From: Alphaproteobacteria bacterium UBA6324 | GTDB lineage: Bacteria; Pseudomonadota; Alphaproteobacteria; CAAGCB01; CAG-977 | Assembly (NCBI GenBank): GCA_002439085.1 | Contig: DJSW01000007.1 | Coordinates: 1 to 64,000 of the forward strand | DNA: 64,000 nucleotides | Direction of reading: 5' to 3' | Shown here: positions 1 through 9,236 of the stretch, piece after piece | Position numbering within the stretch: the stretch's first letter is position 1 | How the letters are laid out: each line of letters begins with the position of its first letter | Translations under genes and position numbers: made by a program | Notes under the pieces: generated by a model | What the model saw: only the letters and a program-made list of their open reading frames with translations | What the model was told of the DNA's origin: nothing | Databases searched by the model: none

Positions 1-457
1 CGAACGGAACGACGAACTGCCCGATGGTCGAAACGATGGTGTTGACCGTCGTGTCGGGCACGTCGAACGGCTTGGGAATGTCGGGCAGCTCGGCGGGCAT
101 GACCTTGCCGCCGAAATTTCGGTCCCAGAAAATCGCGGCTTGATACGCGGCTTCCAGCGTGTTGTTCACACCCTCGACCGCGCCGTTGACCAACGCCTGC
201 GCGGCGTTGCCGAACACCCCGCCTTCGCCGCGATCGCGGTCGGCTTTGGACGGGACAAAGAAAGGACGGTCGCCGCCTTGACGCGCCGGCGCGGCGGGCT
301 GACGGTTGACGGGAATCCGAACGCTGTTGTCTTTGGGTTTGTCCTGGGCGATTAAATCATCCTCGGCAAGAACGTTGTCCCAATATTCGCTTACCGCGGC
401 GGATTCCGCGTCCCGCGCGTACGCTTCATAGGCGGCTTCAAAATTATCATTTTCCAT
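1..457 (-). CDS. Phage virion-associated protein, partial (C-terminus outside window)
   Basis: This reading frame starts at 457 (MENDNFEAAY) and runs off the left edge after about 152 codons. The start overlaps the end of the upstream gene by 11 bases, as is usual in this operon. The visible part is acidic at first, then rich in Ala, Gly and Pro, with no domain I recognise. Its position downstream of the T7 gp14-like protein and a coiled-coil protein suggests a large internal virion or ejection protein. That role is inferred from gene order only. Confidence 0.6.
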   Translation of the reverse strand, partial: MENDNFEAAYEAYARDAESAAVSEYWDNVLAEDDLIAQDKPKDNSVRIPVNRQPAAPARQGGDRPFFVPSKADRDRGEGGVFGNAAQALVNGAVEGVNNTLEAAYQAAIFWDRNFGGKVMPAELPDIPKPFDVPDTTVNTIVSTIGQFVVPF

Positions 458-1742
458 TGATCGCTTCTCCGATTTTTTGCGCTTCTTGAACATCCATGTT
501 TGTGATCAAAGATCTGGCGATCTTCTCCAAATCTTTCAGCTTCGCGCTGTTCAGCTTGTTGTTCTTTCTCGCGTTTTTGACCATTTCCACCAATCCGGCG
601 CGCGTCGGGGCGGCGGCGGAACTGCCGTCGCTGGCGAAATAAAATTCGTTCAGCACTTGATTTTTGACCGCGTCGTCGATGATCAAATTCGCCCGCTGAT
701 TCAGCTTAAAGTTTCTGACAATGATGCGCGCCTGACGTTCGACCTCGACATCGCTCGCGTTCGGGTTTTCGTTCAACCACCTGTCCGCGGCGAATCCCGC
801 TTCTCCCCGCCGCGCGTCCAACGCGACGTCGCGCACGAAACCTTGCGCCGCCACCGTGTTCAAATATTCAAACATTTTTTTGCGGGTGGGGTTCGCGTTT
901 TTGAATTTGTCGTAATCCGCGATGGTCAGCGACCCTTGCAGCATCGCCGCCCGCGCGTCGGCGATGACGTTTTCCCCGCGCTCCGCTCTTTCGTCCAGCG
1001 CGGCATATACGGCGGGATTCGTCTTGACCGCTCCGCCTTGCTCGACCGTCGCCGCCAAAAAACGCTGTTGCTCGTCAACGCCCAGAAAATCGGCGAAATC
1101 CCCGTTGCGGATCGAACGGCGCAGGGCTTGCGGATTGTTGACCAGCGCTTCGTTCGCCGCGACGAACGCGATGTCCCGACGCGCGCTTTGCTTTAAACGC
1201 TCTTTGGTCTCCACGTCCAAAACGACGGAATCCAGCGCGCCGGACACCTCGTTTTCGATGTTCAGCCACTGGTCGGGATTGTTTCTGACGAACGCCGCTT
1301 TGGCGTTGATCATCTTTTCCGCGCGCTTGCGGTTTTCCAAAAACGTGCCTTCGATTTTGGCTTTTTCGGCTTGACTTAAAAATCCGGCGACGACGTCGGG
1401 CTTCGCGGCGTCGATCGCCTGCGCGTAAAAACCCGAACCGTTCGCGCGGGTCTTGGCGTCCAACGCCTTGTCCAGCCGTTCCCGCATTTCGTCGGTCAGG
1501 TTCTCGACGTTCCCGCTCGCCTGACGTTCCGCAAACCACGCGGACATTTCCGCCTGTACCTCGGCGATGTCGGCGCGCGCTTTCAACGTCTGGTTTCGGT
1601 TTTCGATGTACAAAACGGCTTTGCCCAAATCTTTCAACGCGCCGCCGGCTTGATAAACTGCCGTGTCTTCCGCGCGCGCCGTTTCCGATTTCAAAACGGG
1701 CTTTTTTTGGTAATTTGATTGAAACAACATGATGTCCGGCAT
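447..1742 (-). CDS. Putative phage internal virion protein, helical
   Basis: This 431-residue protein is rich in Ala, Glu, Lys and Arg and is predicted by eye to be mostly helical, with long charged stretches. It starts one base after the end of the gp14-like gene and overlaps the next virion gene. In T7-like phages the genes after the tail tubular proteins encode the internal core proteins that are ejected into the cell, and position points to that class here. No catalytic motif or membrane segment is visible. The family is not recognised with certainty. Confidence 0.6.
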   Translation of the reverse strand: MPDIMLFQSNYQKKPVLKSETARAEDTAVYQAGGALKDLGKAVLYIENRNQTLKARADIAEVQAEMSAWFAERQASGNVENLTDEMRERLDKALDAKTRANGSGFYAQAIDAAKPDVVAGFLSQAEKAKIEGTFLENRKRAEKMINAKAAFVRNNPDQWLNIENEVSGALDSVVLDVETKERLKQSARRDIAFVAANEALVNNPQALRRSIRNGDFADFLGVDEQQRFLAATVEQGGAVKTNPAVYAALDERAERGENVIADARAAMLQGSLTIADYDKFKNANPTRKKMFEYLNTVAAQGFVRDVALDARRGEAGFAADRWLNENPNASDVEVERQARIIVRNFKLNQRANLIIDDAVKNQVLNEFYFASDGSSAAAPTRAGLVEMVKNARKNNKLNSAKLKDLEKIARSLITNMDVQEAQKIGEAINGK

Positions 1743-1743
1743 T

Positions 1744-2283
1744 TTATTGTCCTCCCGCCGCGCTTCCCAATTTTCCGCCGATGCTTGCGCCGATCGTGGC
1801 TATATACGGGTTTCCCGTCGCCGCTCCGATACCGGCGCCTGCGATCGTTCCGATCGTTCCCCACAAGGCGGCTTGTCCGGCGCGTTTTTTCTGCTTCGCC
1901 GCTTCGGACAGCTGCGAATAAACCGAACGGCGCACCTGTTCGCGCATGGCGGCGATGTCGTCTTCGGCAACGATTTGATTCGACCGCTGCACGTCCGTGA
2001 ACGATTTTGACGAAATTCCCGACGCGTTGATTGCGACGCGGTTTTGCGCGAACGCCTGCGCGTTGTTCCGGCGCTGGACGCCGACGTTGTATTCCGACGT
2101 GTTGAACGTTTCGCGCGCGTTTGACCACATTGTTTTGAAATTGCGCCGCGCGGCCTGATACGATGAAATGTTTTGCAGAACCGTTCCCAGCGCGTCCAAA
2201 CCAATGCCGGCCGTTTCCCCCGCGCTCATTTTAAACTTGCCGGTTCTGCCGGAATCGTCCGATGACGTTGTACTATCAACCAT
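1744..2283 (-). CDS. Internal virion protein, T7 gp14-like
   Basis: This 179-residue protein has the layout of the internal virion protein B family. It has a helical Asn/Ala/Gln-rich middle (residues about 50-130, for example RRNNAQAFAQNR), then a C-terminal glycine/alanine-rich segment that could insert in a membrane (GTIAGAGIGAATG). In T7, gp14 leaves the capsid and forms an outer-membrane channel during DNA ejection. It follows the tail tubular B gene by one base, the expected neighbour. The assignment rests on composition and synteny, since sequence identity in this family is low. Confidence 0.65.
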   Translation of the reverse strand: MVDSTTSSDDSGRTGKFKMSAGETAGIGLDALGTVLQNISSYQAARRNFKTMWSNARETFNTSEYNVGVQRRNNAQAFAQNRVAINASGISSKSFTDVQRSNQIVAEDDIAAMREQVRRSVYSQLSEAAKQKKRAGQAALWGTIGTIAGAGIGAATGNPYIATIGASIGGKLGSAAGGQ

Positions 2284-2284
2284 T

Positions 2285-4231
2285 TTATCCCCCTCTCATC
2301 ATCGACGCGAACACCGCCAAAACGAACAGCGGCATCGGTTTTTCCTGCACGATGACGACGTCGGCGTCCGCGTCCCACCCGCCGCCGAAATTGACAGGCT
2401 TATCTCCGGTGAACAACGGAACGGCGCGCGTCATGGCGTCATTCGCGTTCCGGAACGTTATATCGACGGCGGCGCCCTCCGTTCTGCCGGCTTTGGCGCA
2501 CACCGTTTTGTACAGCCGCAGGATCACGTCTGAAATCTTCTTCACCTTTTTGTCCGCGTCCGCGTTTTGCAAATCCGGCTGGCGCGCGATCACGGTTTTA
2601 TAGGCGAGTCCGGTGCACGCTTTTTTTACCGGAAACTGCAGGGAAACCTTTCCGTTTTGAACGACTCGATCCGGTTCAACCGCGCCGTCGCCCAATATGG
2701 CGACCGTTCGCCCCTCCAAATGTTCCAAACCGGACAGTTCGCTTTGCTCCGTGTCGAATGAAAAACTTTTGCCGCTATCTACGAAAAACGCGTCCGTCGC
2801 GTCGCCGGCGTCGTCGGCCAGTCCTTCTTCAACGACTTCCAGATAAACGGCAGTTTCCCCGTTAATTTCCCGTTTAACCAGCAAATACGGATCCGTTCGT
2901 TCCCGATTGAAATCCGGCACGGCGCAAACGCTCGCGACGCGGCCGGAAACGTCGGCGTCAAACCACGCGACGACCTGATCCGACGGCGACAGCGTGCACC
3001 CGATCAGATCGCCGTTTTCCTTGCAGCACCACAAAACCGGCTGCTTTTTTTTGCAAAACGCGGCGGCTTTGATTTTACCGTTCGTGATCTGCGGGTTGAA
3101 TTTCGTAATGTCCGTGATCTGGTATTTGTCGTAAACGGTGGAATAGGTTGAAAAATTGAACGACCGGCGGAACGAATCCAAAAACACCAAACCGTCTTCG
3201 ACGAACTCCGGCCGGACGGCGGCGCATCCGATGCTGGATATTTTGTAATACTTGACGTTCGTCGGCGTCAGCGCCTCGCCCAGCGACGTGGACGATATCG
3301 CGTACTCGAACCCGTCCGTTCCGATCACCAGAACGTCCATGGGAAAAGCCCAGCGCACCTCCGATCCCTGTTCCACCGCCAGCTTGACGGAAAAACCGTT
3401 GTCCGCGGCGACAATGCCGTTTTCATCGGTTTTTTGAAAATTCATATACGCGCCGGATTTTGAAAAATACAGCGCGCCTTTTTTGACGCAAACCATGCGC
3501 TGCTGGTGAACAACCATGATTTCCGGATATCCGCGGCCGCTTGAAAACACGCCCAGCGACCACAATTTCGTTGCGGCGGCGTGGTACGCGCCGGCGCCAA
3601 TGGTCGCCGTCGCCGTTTTCGCGTTCGTCACGGCGGTGATTTTCAAATCGACGGATTTTGTCGTCGAATTGGCGACCGTGACCAGCCGCACCCACCGGCC
3701 GACATCCGTTTCAGAAAACACGTCCGTGCTGGCCGTGATCGTCGTTCCGTTGAACGTCATCGTCGTTTCGGTTTCGTTTTCGTCCAGATACGGCCCGTTT
3801 TGAAACGCGACGTTTTCGATTGAAAACGTCACCGAACCGTCCGCGTCCGCCTTGCGCACGATCTTTTTCGGCTCGACATCGGGGTGCGCCAAATACATCG
3901 TGTCCTGCACCTGATAATAATAAACCGCGTCGATCTGTTCGCGGGTGTAGGGCGACTCCAAACTCTGTTTTAATTCGCGGTTGAAATAAACGTCGATATG
4001 CCCGACGCGGAACACCAGCAAATAGGACTGGCTGGCGGAAAATACAAACGGGATCAGCCGCACGGCGTCGGGGACGCTCGCCACGAACCGCGTTCCGCCG
4101 CGGCGCTGGACGTATCCCTGCACGGCGGGAATCGCGTTCAACAGTTTGCGGCACGTCGCGGCGTATTCGTCGCGCCCGCGCATCAGGGGCGAAAAAACGC
4201 CGCCGTTGAAATTCTTGATGCCGACATCCAT
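2285..4231 (-). CDS. Tail tubular protein B (T7 gp12-like)
   Basis: This 648-residue protein would form the tail nozzle of a short-tailed phage. The N-terminus (NFNGGVFSPLMRGRDEYA, then LNAIPAVQGYVQRRGGTRFV) matches the conserved opening of this family, in which an early RRGGT/F segment is typical. The start chosen is the ATG at 4231, which overlaps the stop of the tail tubular A gene by one base (TGATG). The open frame continues upstream inside that gene, but the extension is not plausible. The gene order A then B is the T7 order. Confidence 0.85.
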   Translation of the reverse strand: MDVGIKNFNGGVFSPLMRGRDEYAATCRKLLNAIPAVQGYVQRRGGTRFVASVPDAVRLIPFVFSASQSYLLVFRVGHIDVYFNRELKQSLESPYTREQIDAVYYYQVQDTMYLAHPDVEPKKIVRKADADGSVTFSIENVAFQNGPYLDENETETTMTFNGTTITASTDVFSETDVGRWVRLVTVANSTTKSVDLKITAVTNAKTATATIGAGAYHAAATKLWSLGVFSSGRGYPEIMVVHQQRMVCVKKGALYFSKSGAYMNFQKTDENGIVAADNGFSVKLAVEQGSEVRWAFPMDVLVIGTDGFEYAISSTSLGEALTPTNVKYYKISSIGCAAVRPEFVEDGLVFLDSFRRSFNFSTYSTVYDKYQITDITKFNPQITNGKIKAAAFCKKKQPVLWCCKENGDLIGCTLSPSDQVVAWFDADVSGRVASVCAVPDFNRERTDPYLLVKREINGETAVYLEVVEEGLADDAGDATDAFFVDSGKSFSFDTEQSELSGLEHLEGRTVAILGDGAVEPDRVVQNGKVSLQFPVKKACTGLAYKTVIARQPDLQNADADKKVKKISDVILRLYKTVCAKAGRTEGAAVDITFRNANDAMTRAVPLFTGDKPVNFGGGWDADADVVIVQEKPMPLFVLAVFASMMRGG

Positions 4232-4785
4232 CACAGCCTCGCTTCCAACCAGCCGTGAACGCCGAACACGTCCTGCGACGCCTCTTTCGCGCTTGTCCGG
4301 CGCGCTTCGGCGATCAGGTCTTCGTATTCCCGGTTCAACTGTTCTTTCAACGCGGGCAGACTGGTCAGGCTCATCACCATTTCCGCCGCCAGCTTCGTTG
4401 TGAACGCTTCGGTGAAAACGGCGTCGAATTTCGCTTCTTCGGTGACGCGCGAAATCCCCGTGAACCGGAACGCTTTGACGTCTGCCAAAAAACAATCGCC
4501 CTCGCGGGCGTAGGAAACGCAGCCGTCCACGGAAACGACGCGCAGACAATCGGACGGAATTTTGAACGCGTTGTCAAAACCGAACAGGGGCTTTCGCGCG
4601 ACGGGGGACAATTCCCAGCGCTTCATCGCAAAACGCCACGGATACGCCCGCAAAACGGCGTCGCGCACGGGATCGAACATCAGGGCGCACAACTTCGCCG
4701 GCTTTGTGTTTTCGTCGATGTCGCGGATGAAATTCTCCCCGACCTTGCTTAACGCCATATTGCACATTTCGACTTTCGCCGTCAT
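4231..4785 (-). CDS. Tail tubular protein A (T7 gp11-like)
   Basis: The 184-residue protein begins MTAKVEMCNMALSKVGE and continues with a short acidic segment and RDAVLRAYPWRFAMKR. This is the usual opening of gp11-type adaptors, in which the protein links the portal to the nozzle. Length fits the family at about 190 residues. It sits directly before tail tubular B and about 55 bases after the preceding capsid-associated gene. Identity is well supported by both sequence pattern and synteny. Confidence 0.85.
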   Translation of the reverse strand: MTAKVEMCNMALSKVGENFIRDIDENTKPAKLCALMFDPVRDAVLRAYPWRFAMKRWELSPVARKPLFGFDNAFKIPSDCLRVVSVDGCVSYAREGDCFLADVKAFRFTGISRVTEEAKFDAVFTEAFTTKLAAEMVMSLTSLPALKEQLNREYEDLIAEARRTSAKEASQDVFGVHGWLEARL

Positions 4786-4840
4786 TTTTCCGTCCTTTCC
4801 TGAAACGGGACGGGCGGCTTTCGCCGCCCGTCCGCCGTGG

Positions 4841-5260
4841 TTAAACGCCCGCCGTGATAATATCGACGATCAGAACGCCGCTCGCCGGCAAGGCGGCGGT
4901 GCCGATCGTGGCGACGACTTCGACGCCGCCCTTGGGCGCGGGATCGGCTTTCGCCGCCGTCGTTCCGAACGCAACCGGCGCGTCCGCGTCGGTGAACGCC
5001 GCGTCGGCTCTGTACATATCGTCGTCGTCGGCCGTGCCGATTTTCAGCGTGGCGGTGCCCAGCGACACGCTCGCGGTCAAATAACCGCAAACGAAATGTT
5101 CGCCTTCGCCGATTTTGCACAAACCGATCTGGTCGCCGCTCGCCTGCGCGGCCAGACCAACCGTCGCGCGGCGGCGGCGCAGCCGGCCGTTCGCGACGCT
5201 CGCGATGACGTGATCGCCCGCCAGCTCGGCGGTCATTTCATTTGAATACGTTTTAGCCAT
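4841..5260 (-). CDS. Putative capsid decoration or head-associated protein
   Basis: This 139-residue protein lies 14 bases after the major capsid gene, a position often taken by decoration or head-stabilising proteins. It has short beta-rich segments (for example HFVCGYLTASVSLGTATLKIG) and a C-terminus rich in Ala, Val and Ile. There is no signal peptide and no catalytic motif. The function is inferred from neighbourhood only. A hairpin around the downstream gap (4800-4840), made of gggcggcttt and its near-complement, may terminate or attenuate transcription after it. Confidence 0.55.
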   Translation of the reverse strand: MAKTYSNEMTAELAGDHVIASVANGRLRRRRATVGLAAQASGDQIGLCKIGEGEHFVCGYLTASVSLGTATLKIGTADDDDMYRADAAFTDADAPVAFGTTAAKADPAPKGGVEVVATIGTAALPASGVLIVDIITAGV

Positions 5261-5274
5261 TGTTTCTTACTCCC

Positions 5275-6165
5275 TCATTCCTGACACTGCACTTCGACGA
5301 CCATGTCTTCCTGCATACGGGTCGCGCCGATCGACATTTCGTAATAAACCTGCGTCGCGTAGCACTTGTCGTCGCGTTCCGTGATTTTTCCGACGATGTC
5401 CTGACCGATGCCCAGCTTGACGCCGTTTTTTTGAAACGCGAAACACTGCCGGATCGTTTTTGTCGAATCTGCAAACGACGGAACGATCAGCGATCCGTCG
5501 CTGCGCTTGCCGTTGACCTGCACGAACCGGAACCCCATGAACGTATCCAATTCGCCGCGCACCAACGCTTTGGCGGCCGCGTAATCGGCGGACGTGACTT
5601 TCGTTTCGCTCAACAGGTTGTCCAACTGGTCGGCCGTCAAAACGATGAAACGGTCTTCACTCGGCACGTCGTTCGCGTCCATCACGCGCTTGACTTCGCG
5701 CAGTTTGTCGAACGTGAAACCGGCCGATCCGTGAACGATTTTCTGTTTTGTCGGCAACGCGACCTTGATGTCGCCTTTCTCGCCGGTTCCCGCGGAACCC
5801 AGCGCCGCATCGACGATCGATTCGTCAATGGCGCGCCCCATCGCCCACGCGGCGGCGTTCGCGTATTCGCTGGTCGGGTCGATCAACATTCTGACCTTGT
5901 CGTCGTTGTCAATCAGATCCGCCCAGTTATACGTCTCCAACGTCAGACACCGGCGGGCGTGCGGCGTGTCCATTTGCGGCGTGTCGGCGTGACGCGTCGT
6001 TTTTTTAACGGCGGCGACCGACCCGATCTGTTCAAAATAGGCGGTTTTCCCTTTGATGGGTTCGCTTCCGATCAACGCGCGCAGCTTGCTGCCTTTCTGC
6101 TGCACCAACGCTTGAACGTTGGAGCGGAACTGCGAAACCATGGATGTTGTGATCTGTGTGCTCAT
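5275..6165 (-). CDS. Major capsid protein
   Basis: The 296-residue protein follows the scaffold gene and precedes the tail genes, the standard place for the capsid subunit. Its sequence resembles the podoviral capsid family: an N-terminal helix (MVSQFRSNVQALVQQKGSKL), an early hydroxyl and charged loop, and a C-terminus with MSIGATRMQEDMVVEV, which is typical of these proteins. Length (about 300-350 in the family) fits. No protease gene is seen next to it, so the capsid is probably not processed by a dedicated protease, as in T7. Confidence 0.85.
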   Translation of the reverse strand: MSTQITTSMVSQFRSNVQALVQQKGSKLRALIGSEPIKGKTAYFEQIGSVAAVKKTTRHADTPQMDTPHARRCLTLETYNWADLIDNDDKVRMLIDPTSEYANAAAWAMGRAIDESIVDAALGSAGTGEKGDIKVALPTKQKIVHGSAGFTFDKLREVKRVMDANDVPSEDRFIVLTADQLDNLLSETKVTSADYAAAKALVRGELDTFMGFRFVQVNGKRSDGSLIVPSFADSTKTIRQCFAFQKNGVKLGIGQDIVGKITERDDKCYATQVYYEMSIGATRMQEDMVVEVQCQE

Positions 6166-6200
6166 TTTTCTCTCCCTTTGTTATGAAACACTTGTTTTTT

Positions 6201-7010
6201 TTAATCTTCTCCGTTTGCGCGCAGCCGCAGGGCGTACACCTGCGAAACGACGCGGTTGTGACGCGGGTTCGACGCGTCCATATAGGCGGGGTCGGCGGTC
6301 AAATCCGCGATCTGCGCTTCGATGCCGGCGGTCGTCATCGTCTTGGTTCCGATCGGCGCGCCGGCGGGTTCGATATGCTTTCCGCCCAACGCCAGAACGC
6401 CTTTGATGATGTCCTTGCTGAAACCGGCGCCCAACGCGCGCAGGGCGTCCGTCATGCCGACGGAATCGCAAATCTGCTTGAAATCCCGAATGCGGGATTC
6501 AAACGACGCGCCGAACTCCGCGCGCAGTTCCTGTTCAATCTTGGCGTGCTCCGCGTCGGTTTTGACCTTTTCGGCGTCGTACTGCGCCTTGCTTTCGCTG
6601 TAAAACGCCTGCCGGAACGCGGCCAGCTGCCCTTTTGTCAGGTTCGCGCCGAACGCCGCACGCTTCAACACGCCGTCCATTTCAGCCAGATCGGCTTTGT
6701 CCTCTTCGGAAACGTCGCCGAACGCGGGCAATTCGTAACCGTCGGCGCTTTCCGGAACGCCCAGCTTTTTAAAAACGGCGGCGGTTTCCTCGTCCGTTTT
6801 GGGCATCGGAATCATATCCGCTCCCACGGCGCGCTTGACGGCCAGATATTTCGCCGCCAAATCGGAAACGCCGGTCACGTCCGCCAAATCGGGGGCTTGC
6901 CGGATATCCTCAGCGACGCTTTCGCGCCAATCGTTCACGGCCGGAACGGCATCAGCCGGCTTGACCTCCGGCGCGGGGATCGCTGCGGGTGTGGGTGTTT
7001 CATTTTCCAT
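6201..7010 (-). CDS. Capsid scaffolding protein
   Basis: This 269-residue acidic, mostly helical protein lies between portal and capsid. It opens with a Pro/Ala/Glu-rich low-complexity tail and contains long amphipathic helices (residues about 130-190) typical of scaffolds that assemble the procapsid and then leave. The phrase KKLGVPESADGYELP occurs in many phage scaffold proteins of this type. It overlaps the preceding small gene by 11 bases, so the two are likely translated together. Confidence 0.8.
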   Translation of the reverse strand: MENETPTPAAIPAPEVKPADAVPAVNDWRESVAEDIRQAPDLADVTGVSDLAAKYLAVKRAVGADMIPMPKTDEETAAVFKKLGVPESADGYELPAFGDVSEEDKADLAEMDGVLKRAAFGANLTKGQLAAFRQAFYSESKAQYDAEKVKTDAEHAKIEQELRAEFGASFESRIRDFKQICDSVGMTDALRALGAGFSKDIIKGVLALGGKHIEPAGAPIGTKTMTTAGIEAQIADLTADPAYMDASNPRHNRVVSQVYALRLRANGED

Positions 7011-7263
7011 TGTCGATTTCCTTTCTTAACAGTTCGATGATTTTTGTTTCGTCAAATTCCAAAACGCGCAAAATATCCAGCAGAACGGCGCGTTTTCCCT
7101 CCCAAAACGCGTATTCCGCGGCCGTCTGTTTCGGCGTCGGACAATAACCGGTGAATCCGCTCTTTCCCATCAGATCGGCCAAAACCAAATTGCCGTTTTC
7201 GCCGGAAAAAACAGCCTTGTACGCCCGCGCGATGCGCAGCGTTTTTTTGTGTTTGTCAAACAT
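7000..7263 (-). CDS. Small phage protein of the Bbp19-like type
   Basis: The gene encodes 87 residues starting at the ATG at 7263 (MFDKHKKTLRIARAYKAVF). A longer open frame exists upstream, but it is the shadow of the portal gene. The protein sits between portal and scaffold and overlaps both. Short proteins of this kind, with the pattern RAYKAVFSG, are found at this position in many podovirus-like prophages (Bbp19 family). The biological role of the family is not established as far as I know. A structural or assembly role is likely from context. Confidence 0.7.
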   Translation of the reverse strand: MFDKHKKTLRIARAYKAVFSGENGNLVLADLMGKSGFTGYCPTPKQTAAEYAFWEGKRAVLLDILRVLEFDETKIIELLRKEIDNGK

Positions 7264-8860
7264 TTCCCAAATCCTCGTCTTGCGCCTGCACTTCGTTCTG
7301 CATCCCCTGCAGCTGCAAAGCCGTTGCCGCGTCTTGCACGTTTTGCGCCTGTGCCTGCTGCGCCTGCTGTTCCGCGCGGATGCTCGCGACCTCTTCGTCG
7401 GCTCGCAAAATATCGTCAACGCCGTATATTTTGTGAATTTCGCGGATGCCCTTTTCGGCGTCCAGAACGGCGGCCGCGTTCGGATCGACCTGCAAAAACG
7501 GCGCGCTTGCGGCGAACGCCTGATTGTACCGGTCGGCCTTTTCGTACCGCATCGCCTTTGCCAGCGGCGACTGATACACGATGTTGATGCCCAATCCTTC
7601 GGGCGGTATTTCATCCGGCCTTTCGATGACGCCTTTCCGGATCAGCAGGTTGAACGCGCGGGACACGACGGGGCTTAACAGCTCCGTCGTCAAACGTCCG
7701 TACACCGGCCCCATCAGCCGCGCGGCCTCGCGGACGCGTTCCATGATTTCCGTCGCCGTGCGGCGGTCGCCCGTCAAAAACGACAGCTGCCCGTTCATAA
7801 ACGCCAGCCGGACGCGCGTCCTGATGTCGTCCATCATATCCTTGCCGAACGCGGGGTTCGCCCCACTTGCCAGATACTGCGGACGCTCGCCCCTGTATCT
7901 GATGACGCCGCCCGGAACGGTCATCATCGGCTGCAGCTCGTCGTCGTCTTGAACCAACAGCGGCGGCCGGTTCGCCAACTGGGCGGCGACGATGGTTTCC
8001 TTCATCATTTCCTGCAGCATTTTGATATCGGACAAACAGTCGATTGCGGGGCCGCGCCCGTACAATTCGGCGTTGCACTTCGACCACCGGGCGACGGCGA
8101 ACGGCATTTCATCGAACTGTTCCTCTTTCAGCACGCGCTTTTCGCGGGCAAGAATGTATTCGGATCTATACGCTTTTTCGTCTTTTTGTCCGAAATCCGG
8201 ATTGGGATAAACGGCGTGGATGATTTCATACGCCGTTGTTTTCCCGCATTCCGCGGCGCACTCCATGTCGTCGGACAGCGCGTTTTTGCCGAACGCCTGC
8301 TCGATTTTTCTGGCGTCGAACGAAAACCGGCGAAACATCGTGTCCACCGCGCCGACATCGTTTTCGTCAATGAATATTTCGGCGATGCTTCGGCTTTGAA
8401 ACAGCAGAGCGTCGTTCTTGTCGTTCCACCCGACAAACATCACGCAGCTGCCGATGACGGGCAAATCCAGATAGCATTCGTTGATCGCGCTTTGGAAATT
8501 GGCGGCGGGTTCGTACAGGGCGGAATACAGCGCGTCTTCCGCGTCGCGCAGCCAGCTTTTCAACGACGCGGACGCGTTCGCGTTCCGGAACGTCAAACCG
8601 AACCACCGCATGGACGGGTCGGTCATCATGCCGTTGATGTCCGCGGCCAACATACGCGCGCAGACGGCTGCGGTCGTTTCATACTGCTTGCGCGTACGCT
8701 TTGCGCCTTTCGGCTGGACGACTGTAAAATCCGCGCGGTTGGGGAAAACCAGTTCGCACACTTCCTGCCATAAATTTTCAAAATTCGTTCTGGCGTTTTT
8801 CAGCGCGTCGCATCTGGCGATGATTTCCTCAATCCGCGTCTGCCCTGTACTTTCCGTCAT
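7256..8860 (-). CDS. Portal (head-to-tail connecting) protein
   Basis: This 534-residue protein matches the T7 gp8-type portal family in length and pattern. It begins with a helical segment followed by FENLWQEVCELVFPN, then MLAADINGMMTDPSMRWFGL, both typical of head-to-tail connectors. The C-terminus is Gln/Ala-rich (AEQQAQQAQAQN), a common feature of these proteins. The portal forms the ring at one capsid vertex, through which DNA is packaged and ejected. It overlaps its downstream neighbour by 8 bases. Confidence 0.9.
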   Translation of the reverse strand: MTESTGQTRIEEIIARCDALKNARTNFENLWQEVCELVFPNRADFTVVQPKGAKRTRKQYETTAAVCARMLAADINGMMTDPSMRWFGLTFRNANASASLKSWLRDAEDALYSALYEPAANFQSAINECYLDLPVIGSCVMFVGWNDKNDALLFQSRSIAEIFIDENDVGAVDTMFRRFSFDARKIEQAFGKNALSDDMECAAECGKTTAYEIIHAVYPNPDFGQKDEKAYRSEYILAREKRVLKEEQFDEMPFAVARWSKCNAELYGRGPAIDCLSDIKMLQEMMKETIVAAQLANRPPLLVQDDDELQPMMTVPGGVIRYRGERPQYLASGANPAFGKDMMDDIRTRVRLAFMNGQLSFLTGDRRTATEIMERVREAARLMGPVYGRLTTELLSPVVSRAFNLLIRKGVIERPDEIPPEGLGINIVYQSPLAKAMRYEKADRYNQAFAASAPFLQVDPNAAAVLDAEKGIREIHKIYGVDDILRADEEVASIRAEQQAQQAQAQNVQDAATALQLQGMQNEVQAQDEDLGNV

Positions 8861-9222
8861 GCGTTCACCTTTTTCTTTCGGCCGAACGCGCCGGACACGG
8901 GGTCGAACGCTCCCAGTCCGTTGTCGTCAAACGTCCCCAGCGCGCCGTCTTCCGTCGTGAAATTCGTTTTCGATCCGGCATTGTCTGCGATTTGCTGACG
9001 GCGGCTTTTCATGATCTGGTCGTAATAATCGGCGTCCGCGGCGTTTTTCGCGGCGGCTTCGGCGGCGTTGATCATTTCCCGATCCTCTTTCGCTTTGACG
9101 GCCGAATTATGCGTAACGGCGTCACTGGCGTAACCCAATGTTTGCGATATTCCCGGCAACACCCAGTCCGTCACGCCTCTGATTTTGGAAACCGTTTTCC
9201 TGATGTATTTTCTCCAGCCCAT
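8857..9222 (-). CDS. Small phage structural protein, T7 gp7.3 position
   Basis: The protein is 121 residues if the ATG at 9222 is used (MGWRKYIRKTVSKIRG). The open frame extends further upstream, but that part overlaps the terminase gene out of phase. It is helical with an Ala-rich middle, and it ends in a basic tail (FGRKKKVNA). Its stop overlaps the portal start by 4 bases. In related phages a small virion or tail-assembly protein is found between terminase and portal. The function is not known from sequence. Confidence 0.6.
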   Translation of the reverse strand: MGWRKYIRKTVSKIRGVTDWVLPGISQTLGYASDAVTHNSAVKAKEDREMINAAEAAAKNAADADYYDQIMKSRRQQIADNAGSKTNFTTEDGALGTFDDNGLGAFDPVSGAFGRKKKVNA

Positions 9223-9236
9223 TTTCAAACCCTTTC